Assembly: GCA_964247055.1 (NCBI GenBank)
Contig: OZ176053.1
Coordinates: 496,001-560,000, forward strand
Length of the DNA: 64,000 nt
Source: Paragordius varius
Taxonomy: Eukaryota; Nematomorpha
Direction: 5' to 3'
Under the pieces are notes generated by a model. The model ran no database searches. It worked only from the letters and a program-made list of their open reading frames with translations, and was not told the origin of the DNA. Shown here in pieces: positions 11,236 through 23,717 of this stretch. The position numbers and the translations under genes were made by a program. Every line of letters starts with the position of its first letter. The first letter of the stretch is position 1.

Positions 11236-14200
11236 CTATAGTACTTTATATGCTGATGGAGATAATTTTGATTTTGATGGAATGTGTGTTTCCAAAATTT
11301 TCCAAGCGGCATAACCAGGCACAATTAGGATAGATGACATGGTCAAGAGCCAACCACAGTATGCCGTCCATTTGGGATATATGTAATCCCCGTATCTAAG
11401 AGGTTCATTAAGCACCAAGCCTGAAATAATCATGATCTATGCGCACGTATACATATTATGTACGTATTAGAAATAAAAATAGCAATAAGACATGTAAGCA
11501 TTGCTATTTTTATTTCTACTTTTTAATTGGTTTTTCAAAAAATTACCAAATGCATTATTTTTTTACCAAAATGAGGGAAGGGCTAATGTACTTCCAGCAA
11601 AATCGCCAAAAAATATTGGGCGTAAACCCAATCATCTCCCGAACATTGTGGGAAAATTTATCGATCCCTGAGTTATATAAAGTATAAAGAGATTTTATAT
11701 ATATATTGAGAATGAAAAAATTTAGACTTAAGATATTAACAACTTTTAATTGTGTTAAAAAATGTTGTGCATGAGTTTTCTTTATTATAAAGTATTAAAA
11801 TCAATCATTATACCGTATATCCAAGTAACCCCAACCGCTTCAAAGAAAACAATGAATAGGAGCGAAGTCCCCGCCGCATAGGTGTCCAAGAAGGTCACCC
11901 AATATATTCCATCGCGGGTGTTACACAGCAAAGCTACACTAAACGAAACAAGAATAACGGCCCCCATTAGATATTTGGGTGAAATACCGACCCGTTTTAA
12001 CCAAGGCTCTAGGTCATCCCGTAGACCGGTTAAGACGGCCTCCATTCCTCCTAACTGAAAAACGAACGACGACATTAAATTATAATTATAGAAATCGATA
12101 TTATACGGACAAAACGTGATAATATAAAGACAATTATTTTATTTTCAAAAGGCAACCATACTTTTATAACATCGATTTTTTTTATACCTGACACATTGTG
12201 TTGCAAAATATGAAATGGTAATACTATGATTTACACAATTAATGAAATGGTTTGGGAAAGATAAAGGTTTAAAAGGTGTGATTGTTTTTTTAGAAAAATA
12301 TTGTCTTTATTTTACGTTTTGTCTGTATAATATCAAATTTTACGTATTAATGCATTTGATAACATAAAATAATTGTATAAAGTTTTTAAGCTATGAAAAC
12401 ATACCAAACTATCCAGCCCAAGTGTTAAAAGTGTCACAAAAAATATGATGGAGAAGAAAACGCTCCCTTTCAGAATTGTCAAGGCTTCGGGGTAAACGAC
12501 AAACACTAGACCTGGGCCTATATAGACAATAACAGAATGATTTAACTAATATTTAAGTAATCAATCTAGATTATTGTGAAATTAAATAAGGTTATCTATA
12601 GATTGAGTAACATTTATAGCTTCAATCCATTTATTTTAAATTAAGTGTGTATTAATAAATTTTTTTTATATAAAGTAAGTACCATCTTTAGCCACGCGAT
12701 CAATGTCTAGACCTCTTTGGAGAGACATGTAACCCAGGAAAGCAAAAACGACAAAACCAGCAAAAAAGCTGGTTAAACTATTGACTGCACAGGTTATTAG
12801 TACATCTCTATATAATATAAATTTTTTTCATTGCTATTCAGTTTAACAACCTAAAAAATTGGTTAAATTATTTTAAAAATAGTTTTTTTTTCAAAACTAA
12901 TATATACTACGTACGTTTGTATGTTATTGTGAAATTTATTGTAACTAGCATAAGCAATATGCACACCAAAGCCTGGGCCAGTTGAATAAAATATTTGAAC
13001 TGCGGCTTCATACCATACCTAAATTACAAATAAATTAAAAAAGGCAAAAACATGCGCATATATTTCTTTTAAATCATTTATCAAAAAAAATAAAATAACT
13101 AACCCTTTTTACATTATGAATTTTAACATGTAAAGCAAAATAAGAAAGCGTAAAAAACACGTTTTACTATTGCTTTTTCATTTACACAATTATCTTTTCT
13201 AAACTAAAATAAACATACTAATTTAAATTATTCATTTTTTGCTTTACTGTATATACGTACTTGAGGTGATTTAATTTTATCGATTTGCGGCGTTAAATAG
13301 TAGGTAATTCCGTTTAGAGATCCAGGTAGCAACAAAGCTTGAATTAAAAGGATAGTCAAAAGAATATATGGTGCGATTGCCGTAAACCAAACTACCTATT
13401 CGACCAAAAAAATTTTATTCATATATATAACAAAGGAGATTTTATCGATAATTTTAAAAATTAGTGTTTGGTTGACATGAAGTCAAAAAAAACAGTAAAA
13501 ATTAAAATTATACGGACAAAACGTAAAAATATAAGGACAAATATTCTAAAAGACAACCATACTTTTTTGAATGTTGAAATAAATTATATTTAAAATAGAT
13601 GGTTGTCATTTAGAAAAAAACATTTGTTTTTATATTTTCTGTTTTGTCCATATAATTTCAGTTTTTACTATAAATTTGATAAAATTCAAACAAATATTTT
13701 AAATACCATTAAAAGTTAGGTTAATTTTATACCATTATAACATTTTATTTTTTAATATATGAAATCGTATCTACAATGTACAGTCATGTATGTTTAGAAT
13801 TGTCAGATATACGTTTTTAATTGATTTTACTTTGTTTTTAATTGTTTACAATAAATAAGCTATTATTATTATAATGCTTAAAAATGCGCATGTGGAAAGT
13901 TGACATATCAAACATTAAAACAATTAAAAACAAATTATAATCATTTAAAAACGAATTTCTGTCAATTCTACATATACATGACTGTAATAACCACAAAATA
14001 CTAAATAATTAATAACTTTTCCAGATGTTTTAACTCCTTTGTAAAGGGAAAAGAAAGTGATTAGATACACCAGTAGCGTACATAAGCAAACATCCCACTT
14101 GATTGGCGTAATGTGGTGAAATCCAGAACCCTCTTGAACAGCTAAAACTTTTCTCCTAAAGCAAAACACAAAAAATTTCACTTTAAATTATCACATCCTA

Positions 14201-16989
14201 TATTCTGCATTAAAATAAAATAACTGCTAAGCGATAAAGATTGATTTAACATTTTTTCAATATTAACCCTTTATAAAACGATTATCATAATAAATAGTCT
14301 TTATATTAATTAGGTTTAACGAAAAAAAGCGGTATATTTAAATAAAATGTTAAAAATTCTCACTCAAAAAATTCCTCACTAGCCGTTTTGTAATTCAAAT
14401 GATCCCAATGTAAAATGCCATCACTGTGAAAGTTTGTCATATTGTTGGGATTAGCTCCCAATGGATGTTGGAATTTATACCAGGGAAGCATTAGGCTGTC
14501 ACTATTTTTATCTTTTGGTATAAATAAAAAAATAAGAAGCCTATTTAAACCCATTGAGGTTGTTAAAATTTTATATACCATTTACGATTCAAATTCACCC
14601 TAAAATCATTAATATAATATAATATAATGGCATAGTTTTTTATTTTTTCAGCATTATTTAAACTTTAAACGAAATTTAATTTTATAAAAATATAAAAAAA
14701 TATAAGTTTTTATCTTAAGAAACATAATTTATTTTAGGGTGAATTTGAAATGTAAATGGTATGGTACAAAGCTTTTTTGTTTTGTACTTTACTTCAAAAA
14801 TATATTACAGTGTAATTTAGATTTATACTGATAAAACGAATTAATATAAACAAATATTTTTTTATCAAACAACCATACCTTTTCCTAAATTTCTTTTCTA
14901 TGTAAATGTTATATTACAATTGTAATATATATAAAATTAATTTTAGTGTTGTCAATTTACATCTCTATTTCATACTTTGCATTGAAAAATATTGAATTAT
15001 ATTATGAAAAAGGAAATTTGAAAAGTTTAACAGTCTTTGAAAAAAAATAATTGTCTTTATGTTTTTACGTTTTGTCTGTATAATTTCAATTTTTACTGTA
15101 TAATTTTTTACCAGTTGTTATATTGTCGGGTTTAATAGCGTACAAGTGGAGATTGGTCATATTGAGTCGGTATTCAATACATTTAGGCGTATTCCAGGGA
15201 TGGTCGCATTTGGACCAAGGGAGTTTCCGGGTAAAAGATGCAAATAAATAGTAAAATGCATAACCAATGATTACTGGATAATAGAAGGAGACATAAAATG
15301 TTATGAGAATTGCGGCATACCCAGTACCTAGAAAGAAAAATATGCGTGATTGTTTTATGGCGGATTGTGAAGTATATAGAGTTGGTTTCAAGATTTAAAG
15401 CCGGCATTATTTAAATTAGTTGATGTGTTAATTAATTATATAGTCCTATAATGATTTTTTCGTTGGTTTATTTAGCACAAAGCATTTCATTGTAACTATT
15501 GGTAACATTTTAAAATACGTGGCAGAAAAAACGCTTCTTAGGCCGGAAAGAATTAAAAATATGATAATGAAAGTTATTTGTAATTCTGCCAATGATTGTA
15601 CATAAATATTTTAAATTTATTTCATTACACCTCAAATTTAATGAAACTTAGGGTCATGAGGCTAATTATTAAACAATTGACAAATTTATACGGTCAAGAG
15701 CGGCTAATAATTAATGTATGCTCTCTATAAGTTTTCTGAAAAGAGGAGACTAAAAAATAATTTATACTTGTAACGAAAAACTTTCAAAGCAAAATATTTG
15801 TTGATAAGAAGGACATAGTTAGGGAACACATAGTTTTATTGAATGCAATAATTTTTGGATTCAAAATAGGATTTTATTTTTCGACAAAATATTGCATCAT
15901 CGCCAATATCATTTTAAAATCCTTAAGATTGTTGCAATAATTGAATTACCAATACCTTATTATAATACAATCTTTAATATACATTATTAAAAATTATAAT
16001 ATTAAGACTACACTCACACGCTTAAGAATATATTTAATCTGGGCAACTCCACATTGCACACTAAACATGGCATTGAATTAATATTGAAAATATGGTGAAT
16101 CCGTTTAACCTTATGTTTACGACAATTTCATAATATTGAAAAAGGCTGATAAAGTAACCTTTTAAAATTGGTACCATCTTCCAAATCCCCACAGCACCGG
16201 CTTTATTATATTGGCCCAAAGCTAATTCCATGTATAACAGAGGCATACCTCCAAACAATAGCATAATTGTGTATGGGATAAGAAAAGCACCTTTAAAATA
16301 ATTGCAATAAAAACTAAAAAATAAAAACTATTAAAATATCAAAGGTTTTATGTTTTTTAGTAAATTGACTGTTTATGTACCTTATATAAATCATTATTCT
16401 ATGGGATTCCAATACTTAAAAAACATATCAATTGGGTAATTTACGATAATTGTACTATAAAATTAACAAATTGACAGCATGTAACTTTACCTCCACCATT
16501 TTTGTAGCACAGATATGGAAATCGCCAAATGTTGGATAAATCGACGGCAAAACCAATGATGGATAGGAGAAAATCTGCTTTGCTACTCCATACCTCTCTT
16601 TCCCCCTCATCCCCTGACATATCGGAGTCGGAATAAATTCCTGAATCTTTCTTTTTGGAGGGTAGGGGGCTCAATAAGTGCTCATACTTGGTATTGGTTA
16701 GGAAACTTTTACGGAGTCTGTTGCCTTTCTCAATATTTGGCATTTTAGGGCAAGTGAGAAAGTTTAGTTCTGTTGTTGTGGGCATATCAACTTTATGTTC
16801 ACCGTTATATAAGTTGCTACATAGTTTAAATTTATTTTTGCTATCTCCATTGTTGCCTATACTGCCAGGATTTAAGACGAAATCGCTGTGAATACGTTGA
16901 ATCCTGGGCGGAATGTCATCCACACCAAGACTTTTGAAATGATGATAACCGTTTGAAAGCTTAGTTTTGACCGGAGAATCTAAAATCAT
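11236..16989 (-). CDS. SLC6A3: SLC6 sodium/chloride-dependent monoamine (dopamine-type) transporter
   Basis: Twelve exons (minus): 16989-16491, 16290-16159, 15327-15112, 14511-14364, 14155-14017, 13395-13261, 13018-12915, 12807-12683, 12517-12405, 12054-11814, 11667-11567, 11436-11236; 2154 nt, 717 aa. Plasma-membrane reuptake transporter with twelve helices. TM1 reads [20 protein letters not shown]; the aspartate (residue 150) marks amine transporters, where GABA/glycine carriers have glycine. [17 protein letters not shown] and [17 protein letters not shown] are closest to DAT/NET. The large second extracellular loop has the Cys pair of [11 protein letters not shown] and three N-glycosylation sequons (NMT, NIT, NMT). 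The cytoplasmic N-terminus (about 133 aa) is roughly twice the usual length. The C-terminus is short. Substrate preference between dopamine, serotonin and octopamine is inferred, not shown. Confidence 0.88.
11469..11517. other. Perfect 18-bp hairpin in SLC6 intron 11
   Basis: AGAAATAAAAATAGCAAT at 11469-11486 is exactly mirrored at 11500-11517, with a 13-base loop. It lies in the middle of a 130-base intron. It could be a tiny element or an RNA structure that brings the splice sites together. Confidence 0.7.
12088..12345. mobile_element. Family A MITE, SLC6 intron 9
   Basis: Both arms are recognisable (ATTATACGGACAAAACGT and ACGTTTTGTCTGTATAAT), but the outermost bases are diverged. It fills most of this 350-base intron. 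Confidence 0.75.
13493..13671. mobile_element. Family A MITE, internally shortened, SLC6 intron 5
   Basis: CAGTAAAAATTAAAATTATA at the left; the mirror copy ends TTTTTACTATA. About 180 bases against the usual 260-300, so the interior is partly lost. Confidence 0.8.
14573..14764. mobile_element. Family B element, short form, SLC6 intron 3
   Basis: ATACCATTTACGATTCAAAT and GGGTGAATTTGAAATGTAAA form the two ends. Only one 21-base subterminal unit is left on each side. Confidence 0.75.
14808..15099. mobile_element. Family A MITE next to an SLC6 splice donor
   Basis: The right end (..ATTTCAATTTTTACTG|TA) lies 12 bases from the exon 3 donor on the minus strand. The left arm is diverged. Confidence 0.8.
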
Positions 16990-17608
16990 ACAGATAATTA
17001 AATACTAAACCTATAATATACCAAATTTTTGCCCCAAAAACGAAATTTTTATAAGTTTTATGAAGGTTTCAAACTGGTTTCGAAACCAGAGCAAAAATAT
17101 ATAACATGTTTTGTAATTAAAGCCCACGGGACGCATCGTCCCGTAAAGTGCTTTTACGGCCCTGAATTATTGATTATTACAAATTGTATAAATACCAGAA
17201 AATGTGTAAACTATGAAATTATTATCAGTATTATATGGTGCACGCCCTTTGAGACAAGATAATTTTTTGCGCCCTTTAAATTTATTTTTTAGTGAGTACC
17301 CCTGCTCTAAACAAACGCTTGAATATCACACAAATAAATCATGATACGCGTTTAAAAAAATATTTATTATTAATTATTATCCGTAAATATATCACTAAGT
17401 ATCATATATCATGCATTTCTTTATCTTATAAAAATTGACAGAAATTTCAAATACTACTGAAAAATCCTATGATGTCATAACCTTTTAATTAGAGAATCCG
17501 ACCAGTTATGAAATCTTTCAAATACATTCATGACCGTATATGTAACCATATTAAAAAAACTAGTCAAAAATGCACATACATTAATCATATGAAAAATATT
17601 TGTATATA

Positions 17609-17873
17609 CAGTAAAAATTGAAAATATACGGACAAAACGTCATAATATAAGGACAAATATTTAAATCATCATTTTTTTAATTCGTGTATAAAAATTGAAA
17701 TTAAAAAAATTAATTAATTGTCTTACCAATATACATCACATTCCATACTTAGCAATTTTCAAATAATTGGTTTTATTTAAATAAATCAAGATTTAAAAAG
17801 TGGATTCTCTTTTAGAAAAAAATATTTGTCTTTATATATTAACGTTTTGTCCGTATAATTTTATTTTTTACTG
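17609..17873. mobile_element. Family A MITE
   Basis: TATA|CAGTAAAAATTGAAAATATA at the left and GTTTTGTCCGTATAATTTTA..TTTTTACTG|TA at the right, upstream of the SLC6 gene. Confidence 0.85.
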
Positions 17874-18135
17874 TAATATGTACATTAAAACCATTTATTT
17901 ACAAATTATTGAATATATGACCATAAATAAATAGAGTAATTGATCAGATTGTTTGATTTATTTAAAACACAGCACTTAAATATATTTACAATTGTCCATT
18001 ATTTTTAAACAGTTTCCAGAATTATAAAATTTCGTTTTTTTACAAATCTATACCCTTGTGATGATATTTTTTCTATTGTGGGGCGCACACAATATGTAGT
18101 CTATAAATGTTTTAACCTCATGCGACATTTCATTT

Positions 18136-19534
18136 TATACCATTTTTCATGCAAAAACATCATTTTTTCAACCAAATGCAACATTTTTTCAACCAAACGC
18201 AACATTTTTTCAAGCAAACGCAACATTTTTTCAAGCAAAGACATCATTTTTTCAAGCAAACGCAACATTTTTTCAAGCAAACGCAACATTTTTTCAAGCA
18301 AACGCAACATTTTTTCAAGCAAACGCAACATTTTTTCATCCAAACGCAACATTTTTTCAACCAAAGACAACATTTTTTCAAGCAAAAACAACAATTTTTT
18401 AAAAATTAAAAACCATTTTTTTTATTTTAAGACATATTAAATTTAAAGTTAATGGAAATTAATTTTAGCGTAGAATTATGATTTTTATTATTTTATCATA
18501 AATATGTGATGGTATGATTGATTTTCAAACAAAATTTTGCCCATAATTGCATTATTTATATTATTTTATTCTTTTACAACTTTAGTTTAACCTTATCAGT
18601 CCATACATTTTGCGCTTCAATGTCCTTGAAAATTTAAAGTTGGTCCTAGAACACTTCAATTTGGTCCTTCAATATTTTAATTTTGATTCTAACTTTTATT
18701 AATCAAGCAATATTATATTCATCTATCCTATCATTAACCTAATTTCTTTATTTCCTAAACTTTTAAGGGAATACCATTTCTTTAAGAACCGTATATCAAT
18801 ATTATTTTTTATAAAAAATTTAACATTATTAAACATCTAGGATTTGTGGGTTATTAATCGTAATATTTAGTTTAAAACATCAATAAGTTAATTATATTGA
18901 TTTAAAGAAATTTAGTTCGAAACAAATAAAGATGTTTTTACTATAAAAATATTATTTTTGATTCAAATACTAATAAATAAAGATATTAGTTTAAATTAAA
19001 AAAAATAGATAATTACATACGAAAATAACGGTTGTTTGCAAAAAAATGAAAGAAACTTTAAACAAGACACTCTTAAAGCGCAAGTTGTATTTATTGATTT
19101 AGTGAAACTGTTGTAAAAGAAAAAATATAATATAAATAATGCAATTATGGGCAAAATTTTGTTTGAAAATCAATCATACCATCACATATTTATGATAAAA
19201 TAATAAAAATCATAATTCTACGCTAAAATTAATTTCCATTAACTTTAAATTTAATATGTCTTAAAATAAAAAAAATGGTTTTTAATTTTTAAAAAATTGT
19301 TGTTTTTGCTTGAAAAAATGTTGTCTTTGGTTGAAAAAATGTTGCGTTTGGATGAAAAAATGTTGCGTTTGCTTGAAAAAATGTTGCGTTTGCTTGAAAA
19401 AATGTTGCGTTTGCTTGAAAAAATGATGTCTTTGCTTGAAAAAATGTTGCGTTTGCTTGAAAAAATGTTGCGTTTGGTTGAAAAAATGTTGCATTTGGTT
19501 GAAAAAATGATGTTTTTGCATGAAAAATGGTATA
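18136..19534. mobile_element. Family D foldback element with about 440-base near-identical arms
   Basis: Left arm about 18136-18585, right arm about 19098-19534. Each arm starts TATACCATTTTTCATGCAAA and then carries 11-12 tandem copies of a 21-base unit (ACATTTTTTCAAGCAAACGCA), followed by about 200 bases of unique sequence. By eye the arms differ mainly by one whole 21-base unit, so the element is young or its arms are kept alike. The 510-base centre (18586-19097) contains a degraded family C-like pair (near 18605 and 19085). There is no transposase. Confidence 0.85.
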
Positions 19535-19855
19535 TAACAGGGATCTAGTTAAACAGCCGATTATGCTCTGACCAAACCGCCGAAAAACATTTAAAAATTA
19601 TTTATTTCGATTCTTTTTACGCGGTATTAAATCGGTTCTTTGTAAAATAGGTTAAAAAAGTGACTTCTAAAAAACAAAATCAGTTCTCCTTTCCATTTTA
19701 CTATAAAGCTTAAGCCATAACTTCGTAATTAATTAGAAACAGAGTGCTTTTTGAGGCTTCATATTAGAAAATTGCTATTTAGCCCTTAAATAATTTTTGA
19801 GTTAAAAACCTTAAATAATATGATCCAAATAAACAAAAATCAAGTTTCCATAAAT

Positions 19856-20608
19856 TTAATTAAAATGGGTAACATATATACCATAGGTGTCAATTGGTGA
19901 TTCATTTAAATCTTTTTTATGCGAACGCAAAAAGAGTGGATTCTTCCTTTTTGTCGCGTCAATAATATTTTTAAGTTTTTGGCGACGAATTTTTTTGCCC
20001 CTTACCGATGGTGCTTCATCTTTTTCTTTCTCAGCCTCTAATGCTTGCTGAGTTCTCAAAGCTTTTCTTTGACGCCTCGCTATTTTAGAGAGTGGTTTCA
20101 TATTTTTTGCATCCATGGCATAAGTTAGAGGGCAATTCAAATCTCCGTCTTCTGGATCAAAATCTTGAGAGTCGGATCCATCATTTACGGTCCTAGTGTT
20201 TTCAGTCAAAGGAGCTAAAAAGGCTTCGGCATTTATCAGACGTGGATATAACTGCGAATATTTTTTGCGCGGTGGTGAGACTGCTACGTTTGGTAAAGTA
20301 TCAGACTCGTCGTCCTCTGTATACATAGTATGAGGTTCGGTAGGAATTTCCGTTTTAGCTTTATCAGGACTTAAATAGTTAACAGAGGTCCGTAGCGGTT
20401 TAGCGGAATAGAATGGACCATTGTTCATTATTTGGGTGTGACGGACAATTTGAATGGGATGATTGATTTTATAACTTTCCAACAGTGATTTCAACTCATC
20501 TTCCGGTTTTTGTGGGTCATATCTTGTATCTGTCGGAGTTGATGTTTTAAGGCGTTCATTAGCCAAGGACTTTATTTTATGACTGGACTTGTGTTCGATT
20601 AAAGGCAT
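19856..20608 (-). CDS. Intronless orphan gene, charged protein of 250 aa
   Basis: One uninterrupted frame from ATG to stop with codon use like a real protein and clearly lower AT content than its flanks. It has no signal peptide or membrane segment. Mid-region acidic patch (TEDDESD, residues about 97-103). The C-terminal third is strongly basic (KIARRQRKALRTQ; VRGKKIRRQKLKNIID; TKRKNPLFLRSHKKD), typical of nuclear or nucleolar proteins, with a helical coiled-coil-like stretch around residues 175-200. I recognise no family. It is the only gene here without introns apart from the small membrane gene near 56 kb; upstream non-coding exons are possible. Confidence 0.65.
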   Translation of the reverse strand: MPLIEHKSSHKIKSLANERLKTSTPTDTRYDPQKPEDELKSLLESYKINHPIQIVRHTQIMNNGPFYSAKPLRTSVNYLSPDKAKTEIPTEPHTMYTEDDESDTLPNVAVSPPRKKYSQLYPRLINAEAFLAPLTENTRTVNDGSDSQDFDPEDGDLNCPLTYAMDAKNMKPLSKIARRQRKALRTQQALEAEKEKDEAPSVRGKKIRRQKLKNIIDATKRKNPLFLRSHKKDLNESPIDTYGIYVTHFN

Positions 20609-21873
20609 TATTACAAATTTATAAGTTTTTTTTCAAAAACCAGTATTCTCTTAATGAATCATTTTCGTAAACTTATTAGTTCTAATTAATTGCTCAAAGG
20701 AGAGAGAATAGGAAGGAAGAGATAGCATACAAGTTAGAAATAAATTTCCCAAACTAATAATTGGGCACAAAAACAACTTTTTTAATTGATTTCCTTCTTT
20801 CAAATAATTATTTGTCATCGTAGGGTAAAAGTATACAACTATATACAAATAATAGTTGAAAATATCAGCAAAAAATATATAATTGATTTCTCTTTTGATA
20901 AAATAAATATTTTATAATTATGTTAATTTTTTGTCGCAAAAAGTATGCACATACATGCGTAATGGGAGAAAATGTGCGGAAATTTTAAATGAACAAACTA
21001 AATGCATTTTTAATAGTAATAATAATGAAAATGAAAATATTTTTAATATTAACATAATTTTTTTATCGCTAAAAGCTATTCATTCCATTATCATATATAA
21101 TTATAATTGTAATTATTTTTTTATACAATTATTCTTTTTTTTCTATCTTCAAGTACAAAAACAGGTAAAAACCGCAAAAAAATATGAAGTTTAAATATCT
21201 TTTTGAATATTTAATATTTATATTCAAAATATATTATAAAAATGTTTTATTGCAGCGAACGGTTATAACTACTATATATTAAATGTCACAATAAGCGAAA
21301 AGCGGCAACATTGATCACATATCATAAGATATAAAGATAAAATAGTGTTTTATAATAATCAAATATACATATATTAATAAAAAAAAATTCTAAATATAAA
21401 TATATATATGTATATATTATTAAAGAAATTTTAGTTTCGTCTTTAATTATTATTTCGTTTTTTCATCAATGGATCTTTGGGCCTTGACTTCAGCTAAACC
21501 CCAAACAGTCCACAGAAGAATATATTATCCCCAAGATTTAATATCAAACATTTTTAATTAGTTATCGTTTTCACATTAAATAATAATTACTGTAACATTT
21601 CCAATCTCAAACAGTGTACTAGGATGAGAGAGAGATTAAAATTTTTTGACCGAAAATTTAAAAATATAAATTATATCGGCTAACTTTAAGTGGCAATCTA
21701 ACTTTTGCTTACCATGTGGTATTTTTCATCAAGCACCAATGCGATTCTTTTAATAACAATTTTAATTAAATATTTTTTATGAGATTATCTAAATTATTGC
21801 GAATAAAAAAGTCAAAAGCGGTTTTACCATTTAATGTTAGTTAATGTATCTTTATGTAAATATATAAATGATT

Positions 21874-21908
<35 letters not shown>

Positions 21909-23717
21909 CATGCCGTCGTAATTATGAAAAGTAAATATATATGAAACAAAATTTGGCTTATAAATTAAGAAATAGACAAACAAATTAGTTTATCGGTTAA
22001 AAGAAATATGAATGACTATTAAGCCATAGGCATTTTAATAGAGAAGCCGGCTTAAGTAACCGAAAGCTGAAAAAAATTTAGCCACCATTTTGGTCGCTTA
22101 AAAATATGGTTTAAAACAACCTAAATAGTATGATATGGATTTATTTAACCCTGTTATATCACAAAAATTTACGACAAATTTGAATCGGCTTATATGGCAT
22201 ATTGTGAGTCGCGAGGAAAAAAAGTATTTAGATTTTTTTTTATTTTGTATGATAATGGGTCAGGGATGCCTATGCAAATAGTTTGCAGACCGCTTTTTGG
22301 CTGAAAAAACCCGATGGGTCATCACATTAAAAAATGTATGGGATTTAATAAATATTTTATTAGATTTCAAACATAAGACTGTAAATTGCAAACACAATAT
22401 ATTTTCTTAGTTCGTTGCCAACTATATGGACTAATAAAAAAATTTAGTTCAATATCAATTTTTCTTAGATTTTATAAGCTTATTTTCCTAAATTATGGAT
22501 TTCCAAAATTATTTCAGGCTGCATGCAGGACACACCTCTTATAGGCAAATTTTAGTGATATGTTAAGTTGGAATTTACATCCACAACGATTTACTATGTA
22601 AATTTTATTAACCTGTCGATATAAGTCACTAGTTTGCCCTTAAAATTTATTTAAATAATCGTATAGAAAGATCCCTGCAAATATTCATTATAAACCTTAA
22701 CTACTATTTTTCAAAGATCCGAATTTCGTTTAAAGTTAGCCTGAAAGAGTTTCTAGTTTTCCTCATTGAATTTTTACCCTATAAGCAAAAACCCGGGGTT
22801 TATATATTTCGGATGGGATAATAACGCAGCTATCATAATTTTTGATGTTGTTAATATGATAAGGGATGAAAGTGATCTACATCTTTTTTTGTATTTGAAT
22901 CAAGCCTATTATTGAACTAATCGAATTTAAAAATCTGATAATATTTTTAATGTGCTACGCCCTGAAGTTCACAGAATAAAACTCTAGTATATTGTACGAT
23001 GCTGTTACCCGTCGACAATTTGTTTTAATTTAATTAAATATTATGTAATAATGTAATTGCATGATTTGAGCTCAAGATTATTACATGAAAAAAAGCCAGA
23101 TATTACCACGCAATCTACACAGTTTATTATAACGACGTTGTATCGCGGTTTGATAAGTTGCATTATGGGTACTTTAAAATTATCGGCTTAATTGACTTAA
23201 AAAAATTATAAAAATGCAACAAAATGCATTATTGTAGAATTTAATAATATACACTAAAATATTTAATTTGAATCCAGTATGTTACACACATTTATTAAAT
23301 ATTTATTTGAAATTTGGAAAATAACTCAAGCATTTGATTATTTGTTTAATTGAACCACAATAATTTCATATTTTGACTTTAAATATATATTTTAATATAT
23401 TATCGGGTGAATTTTGGATATATATAAAGATTTAATTAATACACAGCATTAATAAAAATATATAAAATTCGACTGATTTTGATATTTTAAAATAATATAT
23501 TGCGCATATTTTGGTTAGTTCCACATGACCGTGTCTACTCCGTATGATTTGATCAAAGATTTCTAAAATTTATTTATGCCTTGATGAAAACCACAATAAA
23601 ACTAATTAAAGAAAAATATCGTAAAAAACGACTGCTAAAATTACAAACCCATAAAATGAAAATAATAAAGTTAGTGATAAATTATATGATTATAGTGAAA
23701 ATAAACGATCAAACGAA
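20609..23717. other. Intergenic between two divergent genes (orphan gene and FBXW7)
   Basis: About 3.1 kb, very AT-rich. I see a TA microsatellite (21873-21903) and an hAT-like relic (22259-22541), but no exon-like sequence on either strand. It should hold both promoters; none could be pinpointed. Confidence 0.55.
22259..22541. mobile_element. Probable diverged hAT-type MITE relic
   Basis: The interior shares words with the better-defined hAT element at 35583-35837 (ATTTTATTAGATTTCAAACA, CTTAGATTTT). Putative ends are CAGGGATGCC and GCAGGACACACCTC. The ends are uncertain. Confidence 0.4.

Larger units (their letters stand above)
16990..19855. other. Intergenic: SLC6 5' side to orphan gene 3' end
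   Basis: Contains a family A MITE (17609-17873) and a large foldback element (18136-19534). Near 17290-17305 the words AGTACCCCTGCTCTAAA look like an hAT-type terminus, but I could not find its partner end. The SLC6 promoter should lie here; no specific motif could be supported. Confidence 0.5.

Noticed and set aside
11439-11687. Plus-strand open frame of 82 codons
   Set aside because: It lies antisense to SLC6 exon 11 (11667-11567), whose minus-strand translation ([20 protein letters not shown]) is clearly SLC6.
16655-16891. Plus-strand frame of 78 codons
   Set aside because: Antisense to the long first exon of the SLC6 gene; no conserved features.
18160-18390. CRISPR-like direct repeats
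   Set aside because: Units are contiguous without unique spacers, and the window is an animal genome with introns.
18078-18440. Open frames of 86-120 codons on both strands over the 18.1-18.4 kb repeats, repeated at 19282-19548
   Set aside because: The 21-base unit is a multiple of three and lacks stops in several frames, so long frames arise on both strands by chance. The mirror copy gives the same peptides. No independent sign of coding.
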